DNA of 64,000 bases, from positions 124,001-188,000 of the forward strand of contig JADWOT020000420.1 in assembly GCA_036345935.2 (NCBI GenBank), written 5' to 3'. The notes below the pieces were generated by a model, which was given only the letters and a program-made list of their open reading frames with translations, was not told the origin of the DNA and made no database searches. Position 1 is the first letter of the stretch; the number at the start of each line of letters is the position of its first letter. The position numbers and the translations under genes are program-made. Shown one piece after another: positions 49,061 through 62,700 of the stretch. This DNA comes from Taenia hydatigena. Lineage: Eukaryota; Platyhelminthes; Cestoda; Cyclophyllidea; Taeniidae.

Positions 49061-52000
49061 TTATCCTCTCAGTCTTGATTTCTTCATGATATTAAAATTT
49101 GTCCATCCTCTATGATCTTCTATGATTGGTTAGTTTTGGCATCTTAAGGCAATTTTCCGGGAAAAAGATTTAATTTCTGATATAAATAAGGTTCTATTTT
49201 ATTCCGATGCAAATCTCTCATTGCGTTTGACAAATGATTTGTAATAAGAGGACAGAAAACCCTAAAGGATTTAATTCATTAAGGTATAACGAGGTTGTGC
49301 ATTGCTTAAAATTGGGCTGGAAGAAGCACAGTAAATACAGCTCAAGGTATGGTTCAATGTGACAGTTATCGCATCTGTTGGAATAAGACGCATAAACTTC
49401 GGACTGAGCAGTTTCAGTGGTGACGACATGCTAAGGTTGCCTATGCACGACCACTTCCCCATCAATTTGTGCATAATGCGCAAGATTGGAGAAGTGGGTG
49501 CCACTCAAAATGTGTGAAAGACTTTTATTTATCTCACAACTCTAATTATGCTGCTCATTGTTAATTGCTTTAAGGCGAGAACATGTCCATCGAATTCACG
49601 CAGCGTTGAACGAAGAATGGAGGATCCAAAAGCCACAGCGTCTGGTAGGGCTTACAATCACGCCAACAGCACGTCAGGACGAGGAGGGCGGGTAACCACA
49701 CCTCAGACGTGTGTGCGTGTCAGTCAACGCCGAATAGAGTCATTGGACCAAATCTTTCGTGCCCAAACATTGAAATAAGGTGGCACAATGCAATGGAATT
49801 AAAGCTTACTTTAGTCAAAAATGAGCGTATTCTTCCTTCATAATCGAGCCTGCTTTTACACAAGGTGGAGCAGGGTGAAATTGTTTCAAATTATCTGTTT
49901 GATGTAAGTGGACGATAATGAACTAGTTGTATTCAACTGCAGTGGACAATAAATGCGGCAACTACTTTTTTAGTTATCTCGGTATTTCTCCACTTTCGTA
50001 CTGCCCTAATGGTCCTACTTCTGAGTAGCGTGTAAGTTTTCTAAAACAATTCCGAGTCTTTGGCGCTGACTGGATTCGCCGCTTCCTCTTACATCCAGCA
50101 CACTTACTCCAATCACACTAGCGCTTATTTTTTGTGATCTAAACACAATCGGGTTATGGGAAGGCGGTCGACAACTCAAGGAATTCAACATTCAGTCATG
50201 TGCATCAAAGGAGATGTGCGCTTTAGAATGATAGACAAGACTACCCATTACATGAAAACAGAATAGGATTTCTAATTAGTACATAAAAAGAAAAGCTGAC
50301 TTGGATAGAGGGTGGTACGATCGTTTATTTTGACTGTTGGCTTGTTGGGCACACAAATTGTTTACCTTTCTGCAGTAGCTGGCAGGATTCTTTTGAAATT
50401 GACTCCTTGAATCAATGGCAAGGTGTTGAGTGTTTGAAAATAGAGGTAGACCTCCGGTTTTGGGAAAAGTGACGAATCTGTCATGCGACGATCATTCAAA
50501 AAGTAATGACTTTGCTGCCAGATCACGTTGGTGACCTAATAGCCAGGCACAGTATCGATATCACTGTTGTAATAAAATTTAATTCTGCATAGGAGATTTT
50601 GAGTTCTCGTGTCAGCTTTCTAATACTGGACAAGTGAGGTGCGGACAGGTGTGGTGATTAGGTGACCTTTGAATTTGACAACACGAAGAAAGGCAGTGAG
50701 TTGACACCATGGTAAGGACAGTCTGATCCCTCTCACCTGGGCTGATTTATTTAAATAGTAAATGCAGTCCCTACTTCTTTGCGACCTCAACATGTCGATT
50801 TGTTCCTCACACCCTCTTGTATGCGTTTTACATCTTTTTAAGTTAAAAGGGGAATTTTTCATGCGAAAAGAAGGCGTCGCTCACCAACAGTGACGCCATT
50901 TCACTACGTTTGCCCTGTCTCACGCCTCTTTTATCGTATCTGGGTTCAATAACTTTTCGCCGAATTCGTGCAAATGAGAGAAATCACGGTTATTCGGACT
51001 TTACCATTAAAGGCGCATTCCGTCTAGATTGATCATGCATTTCATTACATAAAAGTGGGCTGGTAGGAACACAGCCACTACAGCTGGAGATGCAGTTAGA
51101 TGTAGCAGAAATGACATTTGTTGGGAAGCACTAGATGAACCTCGGAATAGGCAGATATGGGCTTGAAGACATGCTTACCATATTCAAATAAGTTGGAGGA
51201 ACATATGGCGGGCAGTAGCAGTCAGGATTGGAGTAAAAGAGAAAGACTTTGAGATGTAAAGAAAAGGTCTTAATGATCATTAACATTACACTTGGGTGTT
51301 TGTTCAACGATTTTGTAAACTCTAGGCCCTGACTAAGCAAGCGCGTCGAAGTAGAGTATGCTAGCCTTAGTAGTACTGAAGCTGGTGCTCATGCACTCTG
51401 AGCAGTGTAATCAGCTTTGGACACGAAAATGCAGTTACCACTAGTGCAACGACCAAATTCTGTCAACGCTCTCCAATTCGTCTCACTTCCGGTGGTTGAG
51501 AGGTAAGTATCGGCTCTCAACAAGCGATGTTTTGTCTGTAGTCGGTGACACGGAGCAGTGTTGGAGAATCCATCACGGACCTCTACGTGTTTACACTTGC
51601 TTAGCAGTCATGATGCGGACTATGTGAATCCGCAAACGTAGCTCTAGGCTTACGGCTGTTAGGCGTCTGAGAGATGGTCGAGTGTTTTGCTCTTATTTGT
51701 GACGCCTAACACAGTTTTCACTAATCTAGCTGGCCATCAATAATTAAGTCAGGTTAATGATAAAATTAGTGGCGATTAGGTTGAAAACGTGTTACGAAAT
51801 CTTGCAGGTGCCATGCTAATCGCGCGCTTGGGAGCTGCTTGATAAGGATGGTGAGTAGCGTTTTCAAAATGACCTCTGCGTGTCAGTTTATTGGTAAAAT
51901 GAGGAGCGATTTGATTAAAAAAACTGTTTTTACGCCTTAAAGGCGCCGCGTTACCTAGATGACGAAGAATAAGTGATGAGACCATGACAGGCCGTTTCAA

Positions 52001-52420
52001 AACTCATTTTTAAAAACGCAAAAACGCAGTCTCCTCTGCTCTTTAACGTTTTTGAAAGCATTCATTTTTTTTACAAATTGTCCATAAAAAGTTCCGACTC
52101 ATGTTTTTACCGTCTACTCACAGAAAACACAAAATCGGTAGGTAGGTGGACTAGAAGTCATTGAAAAAAAAAGTAGGAAAGAAAGCCAAGACGACTGTTT
52201 ATAGCCTAGATAACATCTGTAGATTTCGTCTCAACTCACGATCCAGATACTCGCTAGTAGATGATGCGAACAACCCAGAGAGGAAGTATTCTTTTAATCT
52301 TATTAGTTATTCACAGTCATTTCCATGTTTAGGCCGCAAGACGTGGCATTCATAAACCCCTCAATATGAATCTTCTCATAATCAGGTTCTACATCAGATG
52401 CTCATTGCAATCGGGACTGA
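49061..52420. other. gene-free stretch
   Basis: No exon can be supported. Frames at 49271-49504, 50620-50862 and 52161-52355 have no motif or splice context that I trust. Confidence 0.35.
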
Positions 52421-52429
52421 TGTATTGTG

Positions 52430-52750
52430 AGCTCCCTCCTGACAATACTACAAGCTACTCCCGGGAATGGAGTGCTTTAACGCCAATAGAATGGAAGAAG
52501 ACCACAGAGGACAATGAACCTGCATGCATACGTCTACAGCTTGCTTGACGACAATGATACCTTACCTGGATTCACCTGCACTTCGGGTCATTTAACGCTA
52601 ACGTTTATTTCGGGTGATTACATAGACGTGGACAAGTTATGTTCTGTCAGTCAGTCATCTAAATTGCGTATTTGCACAAGTAAACTCTTCAATCTAGACG
52701 GTTTCGTTCATCATCTTGAAGTCACAAAGCTACAATTCAGTCAGTCCTGT
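52430..52750 (+). other. duplicated, possibly coding segment, copy 1
   Basis: Copy 1 of a pair with 54190-54470. It holds an open frame at 52514-52753 whose middle (LDDNDTLPGFTCTSGHLTLT, then GDYIDVDKLCSV) is the part best kept in the partner. In the partner the same frame reads LDDNDALTRVTSTSSHLTLP and DDYTNVEKLCSAM but is stopped by TAA and TAG just upstream. Differences between the copies within this stretch leave the frame recognisable, so it may be an exon of an unrecognised protein. I see no signal peptide and no firm splice sites. Confidence 0.3.
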
Positions 52751-52759
52751 TAGCATACC

Positions 52760-54180
52760 AATAAAAAGTGTTTCTCTCAAGCCTTTGTCCATTTAATACT
52801 GAGTCTGTGGATTCATTGAAACTGTTGAGATGTATTACTGTGTTCTTGTATCTACTGGACTCTCAAATAGTCTGACCAGCGTTTATAATCTTTAGAGACT
52901 GAGGCAGAAGGATAACCACAGGCATTTGCATTAGGAGATGCGTGACTTTATTTCTACAAGTTTCAGTCATCGTCTTCGTGGTAAGGGGAGGTATTCACAG
53001 AAGAGTTGCATTTGAAACTGTGTGATCCTCATAATGTTTTCCAGGAAGAGCTCGGGTTATACACACTAACGGAAAATGAAGACAATGTGTTTTTTGCGTA
53101 ATTGGTGGACAGAAGTTGGAATAATTTTGGTGTTCTTAGCTACCGTTTGTTAAAATCCAGATGACTTAGGAAGAGTGGAAAACTATGCAACTGTTTAGTT
53201 TATTCACCCAATTAATTAATTCACATCAGAAGCCAAAGAATTTATTGCATTTTTTAGTTGGAGTTCGTCGCGACGGCACGATTGAATTTGCGGAAATCCA
53301 TTAAATGCATATGGCAGTTCATAAATACGCATTGTGAATCAGACACTTGTGTTGGTCAGTGCAGACGATTACTTTTGGTCTCATCCTCCGGTTGAGTTCC
53401 CAGATCATATCATACGGGTTGAACCTCGTGGATGTGATTCGAGCTTGCTTGTCTTTCGACTCTACTTTAACTCAACTAGACGAGTACCTAGCAAGATTTG
53501 TTGTACGATACCTAGAATAGATGTGGCGGGCCACGGCACCATCCATTTGAAGGTGGATGCTCCATGCTGAAGACGACCTTCTGTTCTTCACCAGAATGGC
53601 TAATCGCTTGCTGCTTTTAGTCAAAATATCTCAAGGTCAACTTGTCAAGCGAAACTTCCTATCACATAGAAGCAACTGAAGGCAGAACGTCTTAGAAGCC
53701 AGGCACACGTTTCACAAATCGTATATTATCAAGAGACATCTACTCTCAAGGACTAGCAATTTGTTCTTCATCTCTTCTACTTTCCAAAACGCACCCCTTT
53801 GGATTAGCACTGACTGGCTGGCTAAGTGACTGACTTGTGCAGAGTTGCCTTTTGTAGTGCATATTTTGACCAGGTCAAATTTCTTCGTTGGAAGGGGTCA
53901 GGAGGAGTTAATCGAGTTGGAGGAGGCACGGCACTTCGTGGTAGACAGTCGCATGACCACTTACGAATGGACAAAAGTGACAAATAGTAATACCACAACA
54001 TTCTACCTATTCATTTACCTTCTCCATCCCCACTCACTTCCTATTCGCCTCCTCCCCTCCCTACCCGCATCCCGTACTTACACTACTCGAATCTTCACAA
54101 GTGTATGCTCATAGTCACAAGCCACTCGGAGTGGAGCGATAGGTCAGTCGAGTCTAGTTACAGTCTCTGTCTGGTGTAAT
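52760..54180. other. gene-free stretch between the two copies
   Basis: It holds only frames without motifs, such as 53334-53570 (78 codons; it includes SHPPVEFPDHIIRVEPRGC, not recognised) and 53845-54114. Confidence 0.35.
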
Positions 54181-54189
54181 GCAGGCTCT

Positions 54190-54470
54190 TTCCAGACGAC
54201 GCTGCAGGACACTTTCGGAAATGGAACACTTTGTCGCTAAGAGAACCGAAGAAGACCACGGAAGCCAATAAACTTGGACGAATAACTCTACAGCTAGCTT
54301 GACGACAATGATGCCTTAACCAGAGTCACCTCCACTTCGAGTCATTTAACGCTACCGGTTGCTTCGGATGATTACACAAACGTGGAAAAGTTATGTTCTG
54401 CCATGTAAGAGTGACGAAGTGTCAGTTGTTTAAATTGCATGTTTGCACAAGCGAAAGCTTCAGTCTTGAC
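54190..54470 (+). pseudogene. duplicated segment, copy 2, interrupted
   Basis: Direct-orientation copy of 52430-52700, similar at about three quarters of positions. In the frame that is open in copy 1 it has a TAA and a TAG near 54280-54300 and another stop after KLCSAM. If copy 1 is an exon, this is its broken relative. Confidence 0.4.
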
Positions 54471-54499
54471 AGTTTTTGTCTCTCATCTTAGCGTCAAAA

Positions 54500-57400
54500 G
54501 TCATAAGGCTGCGAAGTAAACCTTTGGTTCGCGCAAGTGAGGACACTATATTGTGAAGTCAGCTATCTGAGTCACTACCACCTTTCAAATAGCTACCTTT
54601 CGCATCATGCTGCTTCATGAGGCCTTAGTGGCCTGACCTTACCTGATTGATCGGCAGTCTCATGTGCACTGATTGACCCTCCTGAACAAGATCCTTACCA
54701 TCGTGAATGCGTATCCGTATCACAGCAGTCCGATTACTGGTCCGCTGGTGCAATGCTCAACTCGAACACATAGCTCTTGGAATCCGTCTTGCAGGAAACC
54801 CAATATTCCAGAACCTGTGGCAAAACGGCAACAGATTCTTTTCAGCTCATTAGCAAATTCACTCGCGAATTCAAAAACATCATGGTATACTTGATTGCAC
54901 CTTGTGAGCAGCTGTAAATAATTCTGAAAATTATGCCCGAAAAGCAAATTAATCACTAAGTCAACTGGGTACAATGTTTAATGTAACTCCTTTCCAGCCA
55001 CATTAATAGCTATTTAATGCAAGGGTTGGTGCATTTCCCAAGACTTGAGGAATCAAAGATTATCAAGCAATATAAAATGACTTGCTGATCCAATTATTCA
55101 GAATTGACTAAGGACAGAACTGTACTATCTCAAGTTAATTGAACCAAACGTAAACGTTTGTGTAACCTAGCTGCTTTAAATTCCTCACGGATTCTACTGC
55201 ATTCTTTTTTGTTGGTAAAGAACTTCCCGATTCTCCGCATTTTTTACCTAATCTACTTTACAGCTCGACGTAGACCATTAGAGACGACTGTTAGAACATG
55301 CTTCAGAATATGCGAGAATGCTATAGAAATGCCATGCATTCAACGAAACCAAGCCAGGTTAAAAAGGGGAGCTAACGACAAGTGAGCTTTACTGGTGCCA
55401 TCTCTAAATACGCGAGTGTATAGCAGTTCTCGTCCCCGGAGGCACTTTTTCGCATTGAATGCCTACAAACCAACTTTGGCACACAAGGTACCTATTGCTA
55501 CCCTACAAATGGATGCTTTTGTCATCGATCAGGTTTTCTTAACCACCAATCTAGCGAAACTTTAATTAATTTCTTTGGTCTTTGTACTAAAGAAGCATAA
55601 TAGCCAATAGTCTAAGGCGAGTCTTTATAAAGTATTAGAATAACTAGAATTAAAACACCAGGAACTTTATTCTTATGGTTGATTCCAGGATAACAGTTGG
55701 AAACTTGTTAGCGAACAATTATTTTCCATACATTCTCAACCCTTTTAACTTTTGTGGTCTTTCATCTCTGAAATGTTGCGTATGGGAATTATTCGTTTGT
55801 GAATTTTTTGCTGAATCTAGGACTGCAAAAATACTTTGATCGTCTAACTATACTTGCCTTTCTGAAGTAAATTTAATTTCATGACAATTAAAAAAGATGG
55901 AGATTTTATCGTTGAGAATTTCATTTGCAGTTACACTTGTGCGAGGAACGAGGCAGTTATTCGCAAGTCAGTGAATAGGCTTTGATGCGGCAGATGATTA
56001 CATCTGCTTACATTGCGACCAAGCGCTATTGCGGTGAAACTCAGGGCGATTCGGCAAGTTCGCGTTCCAGGTATGCTTCTGTTTATCAGTTGTCGAACAT
56101 TGAGTCTCCTATAATGCGAAATCCATTATAAATGAATTCACTTAGGGTAGAACATTATTTGGAATAGCGAAAGTCGATCATTGGTCCGGACAGCTGTGGC
56201 ACAAAAGCATGGCTGCTTTGGTGGTGCCTCTGCTCACGACAGCTTGTCTGCACGGCCGCAACTATCGCTGTTCAGATAAGGTTGGTTAGCAAAATGCACA
56301 TGAGGCAACTCGATGTAAGTTCGTCCTAGATAACCCACGACCTGACCTCAACTGGTGGCATTTTGTTGTAAACATTGCGACGTGTGACTGACCCCATGGT
56401 TTTATGTCCTCATATGCATAAACCACAAGTTCACCACTCCTGCGGAGTCAGAATAAAAGAGTACAGTCTTCCCTAACAAAGTGACCCCTCTCTAGTTTGG
56501 ACTGACCCATCGAAAACCGATGAGGGTTGTTAAGCATTAAATATTTTAATATGGTAAAATATCTACTGCAATACAAACTCTTCGCAACAAACTTTCTTAA
56601 AGGCGAGCATGAAGAAGAGAAGCATTTCTCTTCCTCATTGAATGTCTATGCTTTCAGAGATGTATAGTGAGCCTTCATTCAGTCTTTATTTTAATTAGTG
56701 AGAGAAATTTCTCTTCAGGAATGCGAACAACTGCACGTTAGTTGCAGTGATGAAGGGTGGCAAAATATCTTCTGCCTCCATTCTCAAAATTTTGAACCCT
56801 TGGCAAATTAGGGGCGACTGAAGCCTTCTGAATACTTCGATAGAACTATCTCTTCCAAATGCATAGGAAATAGCCTGATATTTTAGCATTAATACAGCCC
56901 GAACGGGTAGACACAGCCCTTGTCAACTCGTATTTTAAATTTCGAGATCAAACTGACTGTAGGAAGTGGCAGAACTTGACGTTTTGTCCATTCCATACTG
57001 AGGAACATCTAATAAAAGCGAATGAGTGGCACTATTTGATGGTGAAATTCTAAACATTTCTCATGAAGATTTTCGTTAAGTAAGGAGAGATTTAAGCGCT
57101 TGCACCCGATCACTGGTGCAGCATTTTTTTACATTGTTAGAAAATCTCGGAACCTAGCACCATCCGTAGCATCCATAGCGGGTTCTCACAACACGTAAAA
57201 ACAGCATCATACGTCCCTTTCTGATTAAAAGGAGATGCTCAGTCCTCGCATTTTGAAGTGCAACATTTCATTCATTTGCAGAATTTTAAAATTCCTCTTT
57301 ATCGATACACTTGAGCGTCAAACAAATTCCATTAGGCATAACTGGTAGTTCCCCGTCTTGTTTTGCAGTTGAGTGACAAGAAACATTAAATGCGATCAAA

Positions 57401-59145
57401 ATAACTCTTAACAAATCAATTTTTAACCCTAGATGCCTTTTTAACTTAAATTCATACGTTTCATTTCATGTCACTTCATGGAGAGGACAAAACGGGCAAG
57501 TTTTACCGATTCCACTGATACAAACTCTATGAAACTTGCCACGTTTCCGAGTAGTTATAAGTAACTAACAAAGGCGTAGGATTCAGCTTCCTCCTTCCAT
57601 TTTGAAATCACTTTGGAACTATCTTTCACTGATTGTCCTCTCTAGTAGAATTGCCTACCCCGTTTTCTTCAATGCCACGAGCGGATGAACCAAGCATTCC
57701 CACACTGCAAAATTAGCATCCACGTTTATCACAAACTCCTCTCCTCCTATTCGAGAACGCAGCATTATAACATTGCTTTAGAACGTACGACTACTACCTG
57801 GGACGTGTCGCAGGCTCTACAAAAATCTGAATTAATGCAGTTAGAAAAGTAGACGATTTAATGGACAAGATAATTCCTATGCTTATACTCTGCCTCCTCC
57901 AAAATCAGAAAGTGTAGAGCATTCCCTTTTCCAATGGCCTTGGAGACAAATCGAATCTACTTGACGGCCTTGCTTTTTTAACTTCGTAATCGCATGCACT
58001 TCTGGACCATTCCAATCGAAATTTTCAAGCCCAAGAAATCGGAGATAAGAATAAGCTCGTATCACCAACGGCAAACGCACAAGGTGAGTTTTAAAAGGCC
58101 CAATAATTTTTTGAAGGCAAAGAGCTTTTGAAGTTATTAGTAAACAAGCAAATGAAAAATAAATATCTTCTTGGATGACTTAAAATTATAAAGCATGCAG
58201 AACTGTTCGGAGGGATGTGAGCCTTGTTCTAATTCCCATAAGACAGTGGAGATGTATGAATGAATTGCCTTCGGCACTCAAGCATGCAGGCGTAGGCCTT
58301 TACAGCTGAATAAATGTGAGGCTACACACAAAGTCCATTTCAAGATTTTACCATTGGGATGCTAAGAACACATGCGATTGCTGCCCTCTGTTCATAGTCA
58401 GCATCCACGCCCAGTTTTACAATTTGGCAAGACAAGAATGTTTACCGCTATAGAGCCTGTATGGTAGCGACGAAGCGGTGCTACTGCAAATATGGTGAGA
58501 TTTCTTGCCCAAGTTTCTTGTAAAGAGCTAACGAAACACCCACGGTCGTATTTTTATAATTAAGTAAATTTTCTGCATAATTAAATGCACGCCCGCATCA
58601 AGACACAGAGGCGCAAGAGTGACATTTGTTAAAAAAATATGTATCTAGGGGTAATTAAAGACTAGAATGAAGTCTTTTAAATTGGTGAAACCTTCAGTAT
58701 CGTGGAGCTGTGCGAACTCGACTCTAGACATGCATCCGATTAGCAAAACCTGACAGCTTTAAATCATCTTCCCAATTATGATTTGAGACGCCTAGTTCTA
58801 ACTCTTTCTTTAAAAGACACTAAGATTATCAGTTGATGCTCGCAAAACCACGGTTTCACAATGTAAAATATCGTATTTTAAGTAGCTGGCTAATGATCGG
58901 TGAGCCAAAGCATCACATAAAAGTAAGTCGTCAATACCCCACGGCCCTTCCAGAAGTCTATATTGTTAAGGATCAGAGTAGGCGCAAATTAAACTGCATT
59001 TGGCTTTATCTAAAAAAGGTGATGCTTAACTGCATAAGCTTGGTTGCAATTTTGGCAAGAATGTAGCCTTATTATCAGTGACAAGATTGATTTAGAGCAT
59101 AGAAGGCATGGTTCTTAGGTAGCTATACAATTACTTGCTACTCAG
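54500..59145. other. gene-free AT-rich stretch
   Basis: Nothing supported on either strand. Open frames are short (up to 84 codons) and overlap one another. Confidence 0.4.
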
Positions 59146-59314
59146 TTTAAATGTCTTCTTTCGAACTGCCTCGCTCCTTAGCTTCGGCACATACTAAACA
59201 TATACAGACAAAGTTACACGCAAAGTAGAGTCTTGATTTCGTCTTAGCCCTAGAGTTCCATAGGTACAGAATCAAAAGTAATATAGAACAGCCAATGCAA
59301 AGCCAGAAATTTAC

Positions 59315-59320
59315 TTTATT
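59315..59320 (-). terminator. AATAAA at the end of the cysteine-rich gene
   Basis: The hexamer overlaps the TAA stop of the cysteine-rich frame on the minus strand. This would give a very short 3' UTR. It is consistent with the short frame being the real one, but an AATAAA alone is weak evidence in AT-rich DNA. Confidence 0.35.
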
Positions 59321-59667
59321 AATTCGCTTTCCGATGATTTTTACATTCCAAACACTTGGATTTAACACCATTAGCACAGGCCTCACAACAGTTGCATCCG
59401 TTGCATTCTAAAATAAGCAGTGAAGAATGTGATTCGGATTGCATAGTTTTGAAGCAATCCTGAGACACTTACATCAAGACTGACACCTACCGGGCATGTT
59501 GTTCGATTCCAATCAGCCGGCATACCTCGGTTGTGGATGTCGGTCTTTTTATGCTGATTGAGGAAACCTTGAACTCGGCGTGAAATCAGCAAGCTATGCA
59601 GATGAGACCATTCCGTTTGGTCAGGAACGAGAAGCAAAACGAGTCCCCACAAAAATACATTTCGCAC
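59319..59667 (-). CDS. probable secreted cysteine-rich small protein, two exons
   Basis: Exon 1 (59487-59667) starts with a clear signal peptide (MRNVFLWGLVLLLVPDQTEW), then a basic stretch with possible dibasic sites (RR, KK) and a sequon (NRTTC). Exon 2 (59319-59407) follows a TTTTAG acceptor. It encodes CNGCNCCEACANG, then KSKCLECKNHRKAN and a stop, with seven cysteines in 28 residues. The stop overlaps an AATAAA (59315-59320). With a donor at GTGTCA (after 59487) the intron is 79 bp and the product is 89 residues. Uncertainty: a better donor consensus (GTAAGT, about 14 bp further) joins exon 2 in another frame, giving a longer product with a membrane segment (FWLCIGCSILLLILYLW) that runs on to about 59147. 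I prefer the cysteine-rich reading because the C-x2-C-x-C-C-x2-C pattern and the abutting poly(A) signal are unlikely by chance. Family not recognised. Confidence 0.4.
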
Positions 59668-59769
59668 GTGATTCGCATGTGCATGCCTTTCACAAGAAAT
59701 ATCTCAGTACCATTCCGCACTTTAATTCAGAAATTTGCGTAAAATTCGTCAGATTAACACTAAAATGAC

Positions 59770-62700
59770 CAAAAAATTAACGTCGATTTGGTCTGTAATG
59801 AAGTCTTAAAGGCAAATTCGTAAAAAGGCTTTGGGTATGTCCTTTAGAGGCTTTTCTGGAGACGCACATTAACAAGGTCAAATTCTTTGGTTTGTTATAA
59901 AATCGTAATCATCTTCAACGTCATAGGTACGCTTAGAGCCACTTCTATCTTCTTTTAAAAATTCAACTGCATGAGTGCATTCTTTTTTCAAAGGAGTAGA
60001 CAGTAGAGGCTAAGTACTGACAGTAATAAAAGCCTTTGAAAGCTACAAGATCTTACCTTCCGTTAGCATAAACGCTAGTCAGTAGGCTAACTTTAAAAAA
60101 GAATGATTTATCAAGCAGCCTTTAATGATCTCAAGAGGAATATGTGTCCACCTTGAGGTACTTATAGAATCTATCGAATTTGTCTATTACTACCACAAGC
60201 AAAACATAAGTCTGCATAGCTCTTCTTCATGCCTCTTTTGCGCGCCCAAGTAACCAGCCTTTTGTTTGGAGTCCCTACCTTTTTAGCACTTTGTGCCCCT
60301 AATTTGCTACAATTGTTCTTCGAACATACTGCAACAAATTGAGGCTGTTGAGGATTGCATCTGGCCTCCCCGTAAGGATGAACACTCGACCTGACTAACG
60401 CTTAGGTGGATCGTTTAGATTAGACGGCAAACATCGCTGCCCCAAGTTTAATATATTAGGAGGCTACACTTTATGGAAGGAAATTATTGAAGAGTTTTTG
60501 CTTTCCACGCTAGTTGTAATTTTTAATTTTACCCATAGTTGAGACTCATTGAAATGAATTATGATTCTCTCCATTTTAATGGTTAGATACTAAAAGACTC
60601 AGAAAATTTGTAGAATTTTGAGTGGCTCTAAAACTATTCGTGACCATTCCTTTAGAAGTAATGCCTTGATTATTTGTTTAATTCATATTTTTGACGTCGT
60701 GGGTGTCCATTTCTACGCCTCTGTGCTTCTTCCGTTCGTAATAGCTAATGGACTATGCTAGTGGCTCTTCACCCCCTCTATCTCTACAAAACGATTTTCC
60801 TTAGCTTTTTAATTTCTATAGTTTTAGAGAAAGCACGGGCTACCTCGCTGCTAGAATTATATCTCAAGATGCTATAAAGTTACTTATTTAACCAACATAT
60901 TCAAGCAATTAGAAATAATGATAAGTTTAATTGAATGATTAGGGGGAACCATTTTCAGTATATCTTCCCTTAATTTTACGTGCAAACATAACGTTTTTTT
61001 CCTGTTCTTTTGCGCAAAGTCCTCCGTCAAGTTATCAAAGCAATTCACGTTCATGCTCGACATCCAAGTCGATTTATTATGTTAACCTTAGCCTCAATCT
61101 TAGATACTAGTACTGACAACTTCTTTGCAATTTCTCCTGGATATTCAAAAAAATGTCAATGAAATTGGTTCAGTATCGTTTCGCGATTAAGCAGACAACC
61201 ATTCAAGATGCTAATGCCGCAAGAAAACGGATAACTTTAGTTTCTTAATGTTTAACAAGTGATAGAGTAACAAGTATTTAGTCAAGTTATGCGCGCTGTG
61301 TTCTTTAGAATTTAGGCTAAATTTGTTGACGGCACTACTTTAAAACATGAAAAGGTTACATATATTTCGACGGAAAACTCAATCGTATAGTGAGAATTCA
61401 GAGCTCTTTGTAGTCTGAATGATGCACAGCTTGCGATCACAAGCAGGGGAGATTAAAATCCGTATCCTAACTTATGTTGCATAATCTTCCACAATTCTTG
61501 GCATAAATAATGCGCGTTTCTCATTTTTAAAGGAGTCTTTAATGATATAAATCGAGATGAGGGCACAAACATGTATCAGTGACAAGGTCGATCCCATACT
61601 TGCAATGCACGGCTAGCATACGGATGACGACTTTTATTTGCCTCATAAATCCCACTTCAACCGCAGCCTACGCTGCCTCACTTGTGCTTTTAATGGGTTA
61701 AATTTGAACAAGATCATGATTAGTCAGCCTCTTGAAGTAAGACTAATCTAAGATAAAGTGAGGACATTCAGGCAAATGATCAGTCTTAGTGGTTAAGGTT
61801 CTCCTGCAGTACGTCGATGGGGTGGAAGCACTGAGAAAACACATTATGATTGTCTGATAGGAGGAAGTAATAAAGGCTTCAGAAGTTTTTCCATGATTTG
61901 CTTTGTGGAACCACTTTTGCATCAAAACACTACTAACGATTGTGCGTTTGATGTCCAGAAAGTTATCACTGACATTGGGTGCCTAACTTCATGTAGCCTC
62001 CCCTTCACATCATGCAATATGCTCGTTCTTGTTAAGTGCATCTAACATACATTGCGCATGCGAAAGTATTGTGTGCAATAATTATTCCAAAAAAAAATAG
62101 TTGAAACAAATTTAAGTTTAAGACGTTAAAATGAATAACTTAACAGTTCTTTGTCGATCTCGGCAACCTAGTAGACGTAAAACTGCTGATCCCTCGAGAA
62201 AGCGAGCAAACACTAACCGCTTTATTATGAAGAGCATTTATCGCTAGTTTATAAGCATCCAATTCTCCTGTTTCTCAAATTTCGCAATACGCATTTGAAT
62301 GCAAATTGATTTGAGTTTCAAAAATAGCAGTTATTTTTTGGGTGTTCAAAACCAAATTGAAAGCTAATACTTAAAGTGAAAATAGCCTGCAAAACTGAGT
62401 CCTTGTCGTTTTGTCCATCCGTAAATCGAGTCTACTTATGCGTATGCAGACTTTTAATCGAACCGTTGGACCGGAAACTTATTCGTCGCATCGACGCTGA
62501 GCATTCGTGGCAGTGTCAGGACCATACCAATGCCATGGCGTGACGAAGATTGTGTGTGGTCTGTAGTCACGCGTGAGAGTTAAGCCATTTCGAATGAGTA
62601 ACTGAGCCTCATTGGTGTCGCTAAGACGAATTTAAAAAGAACTTATTGACTAGAATTATTGAGGCTTGGGCTTGCTTTGTTTTCAAAGGTTACTGCTCAG

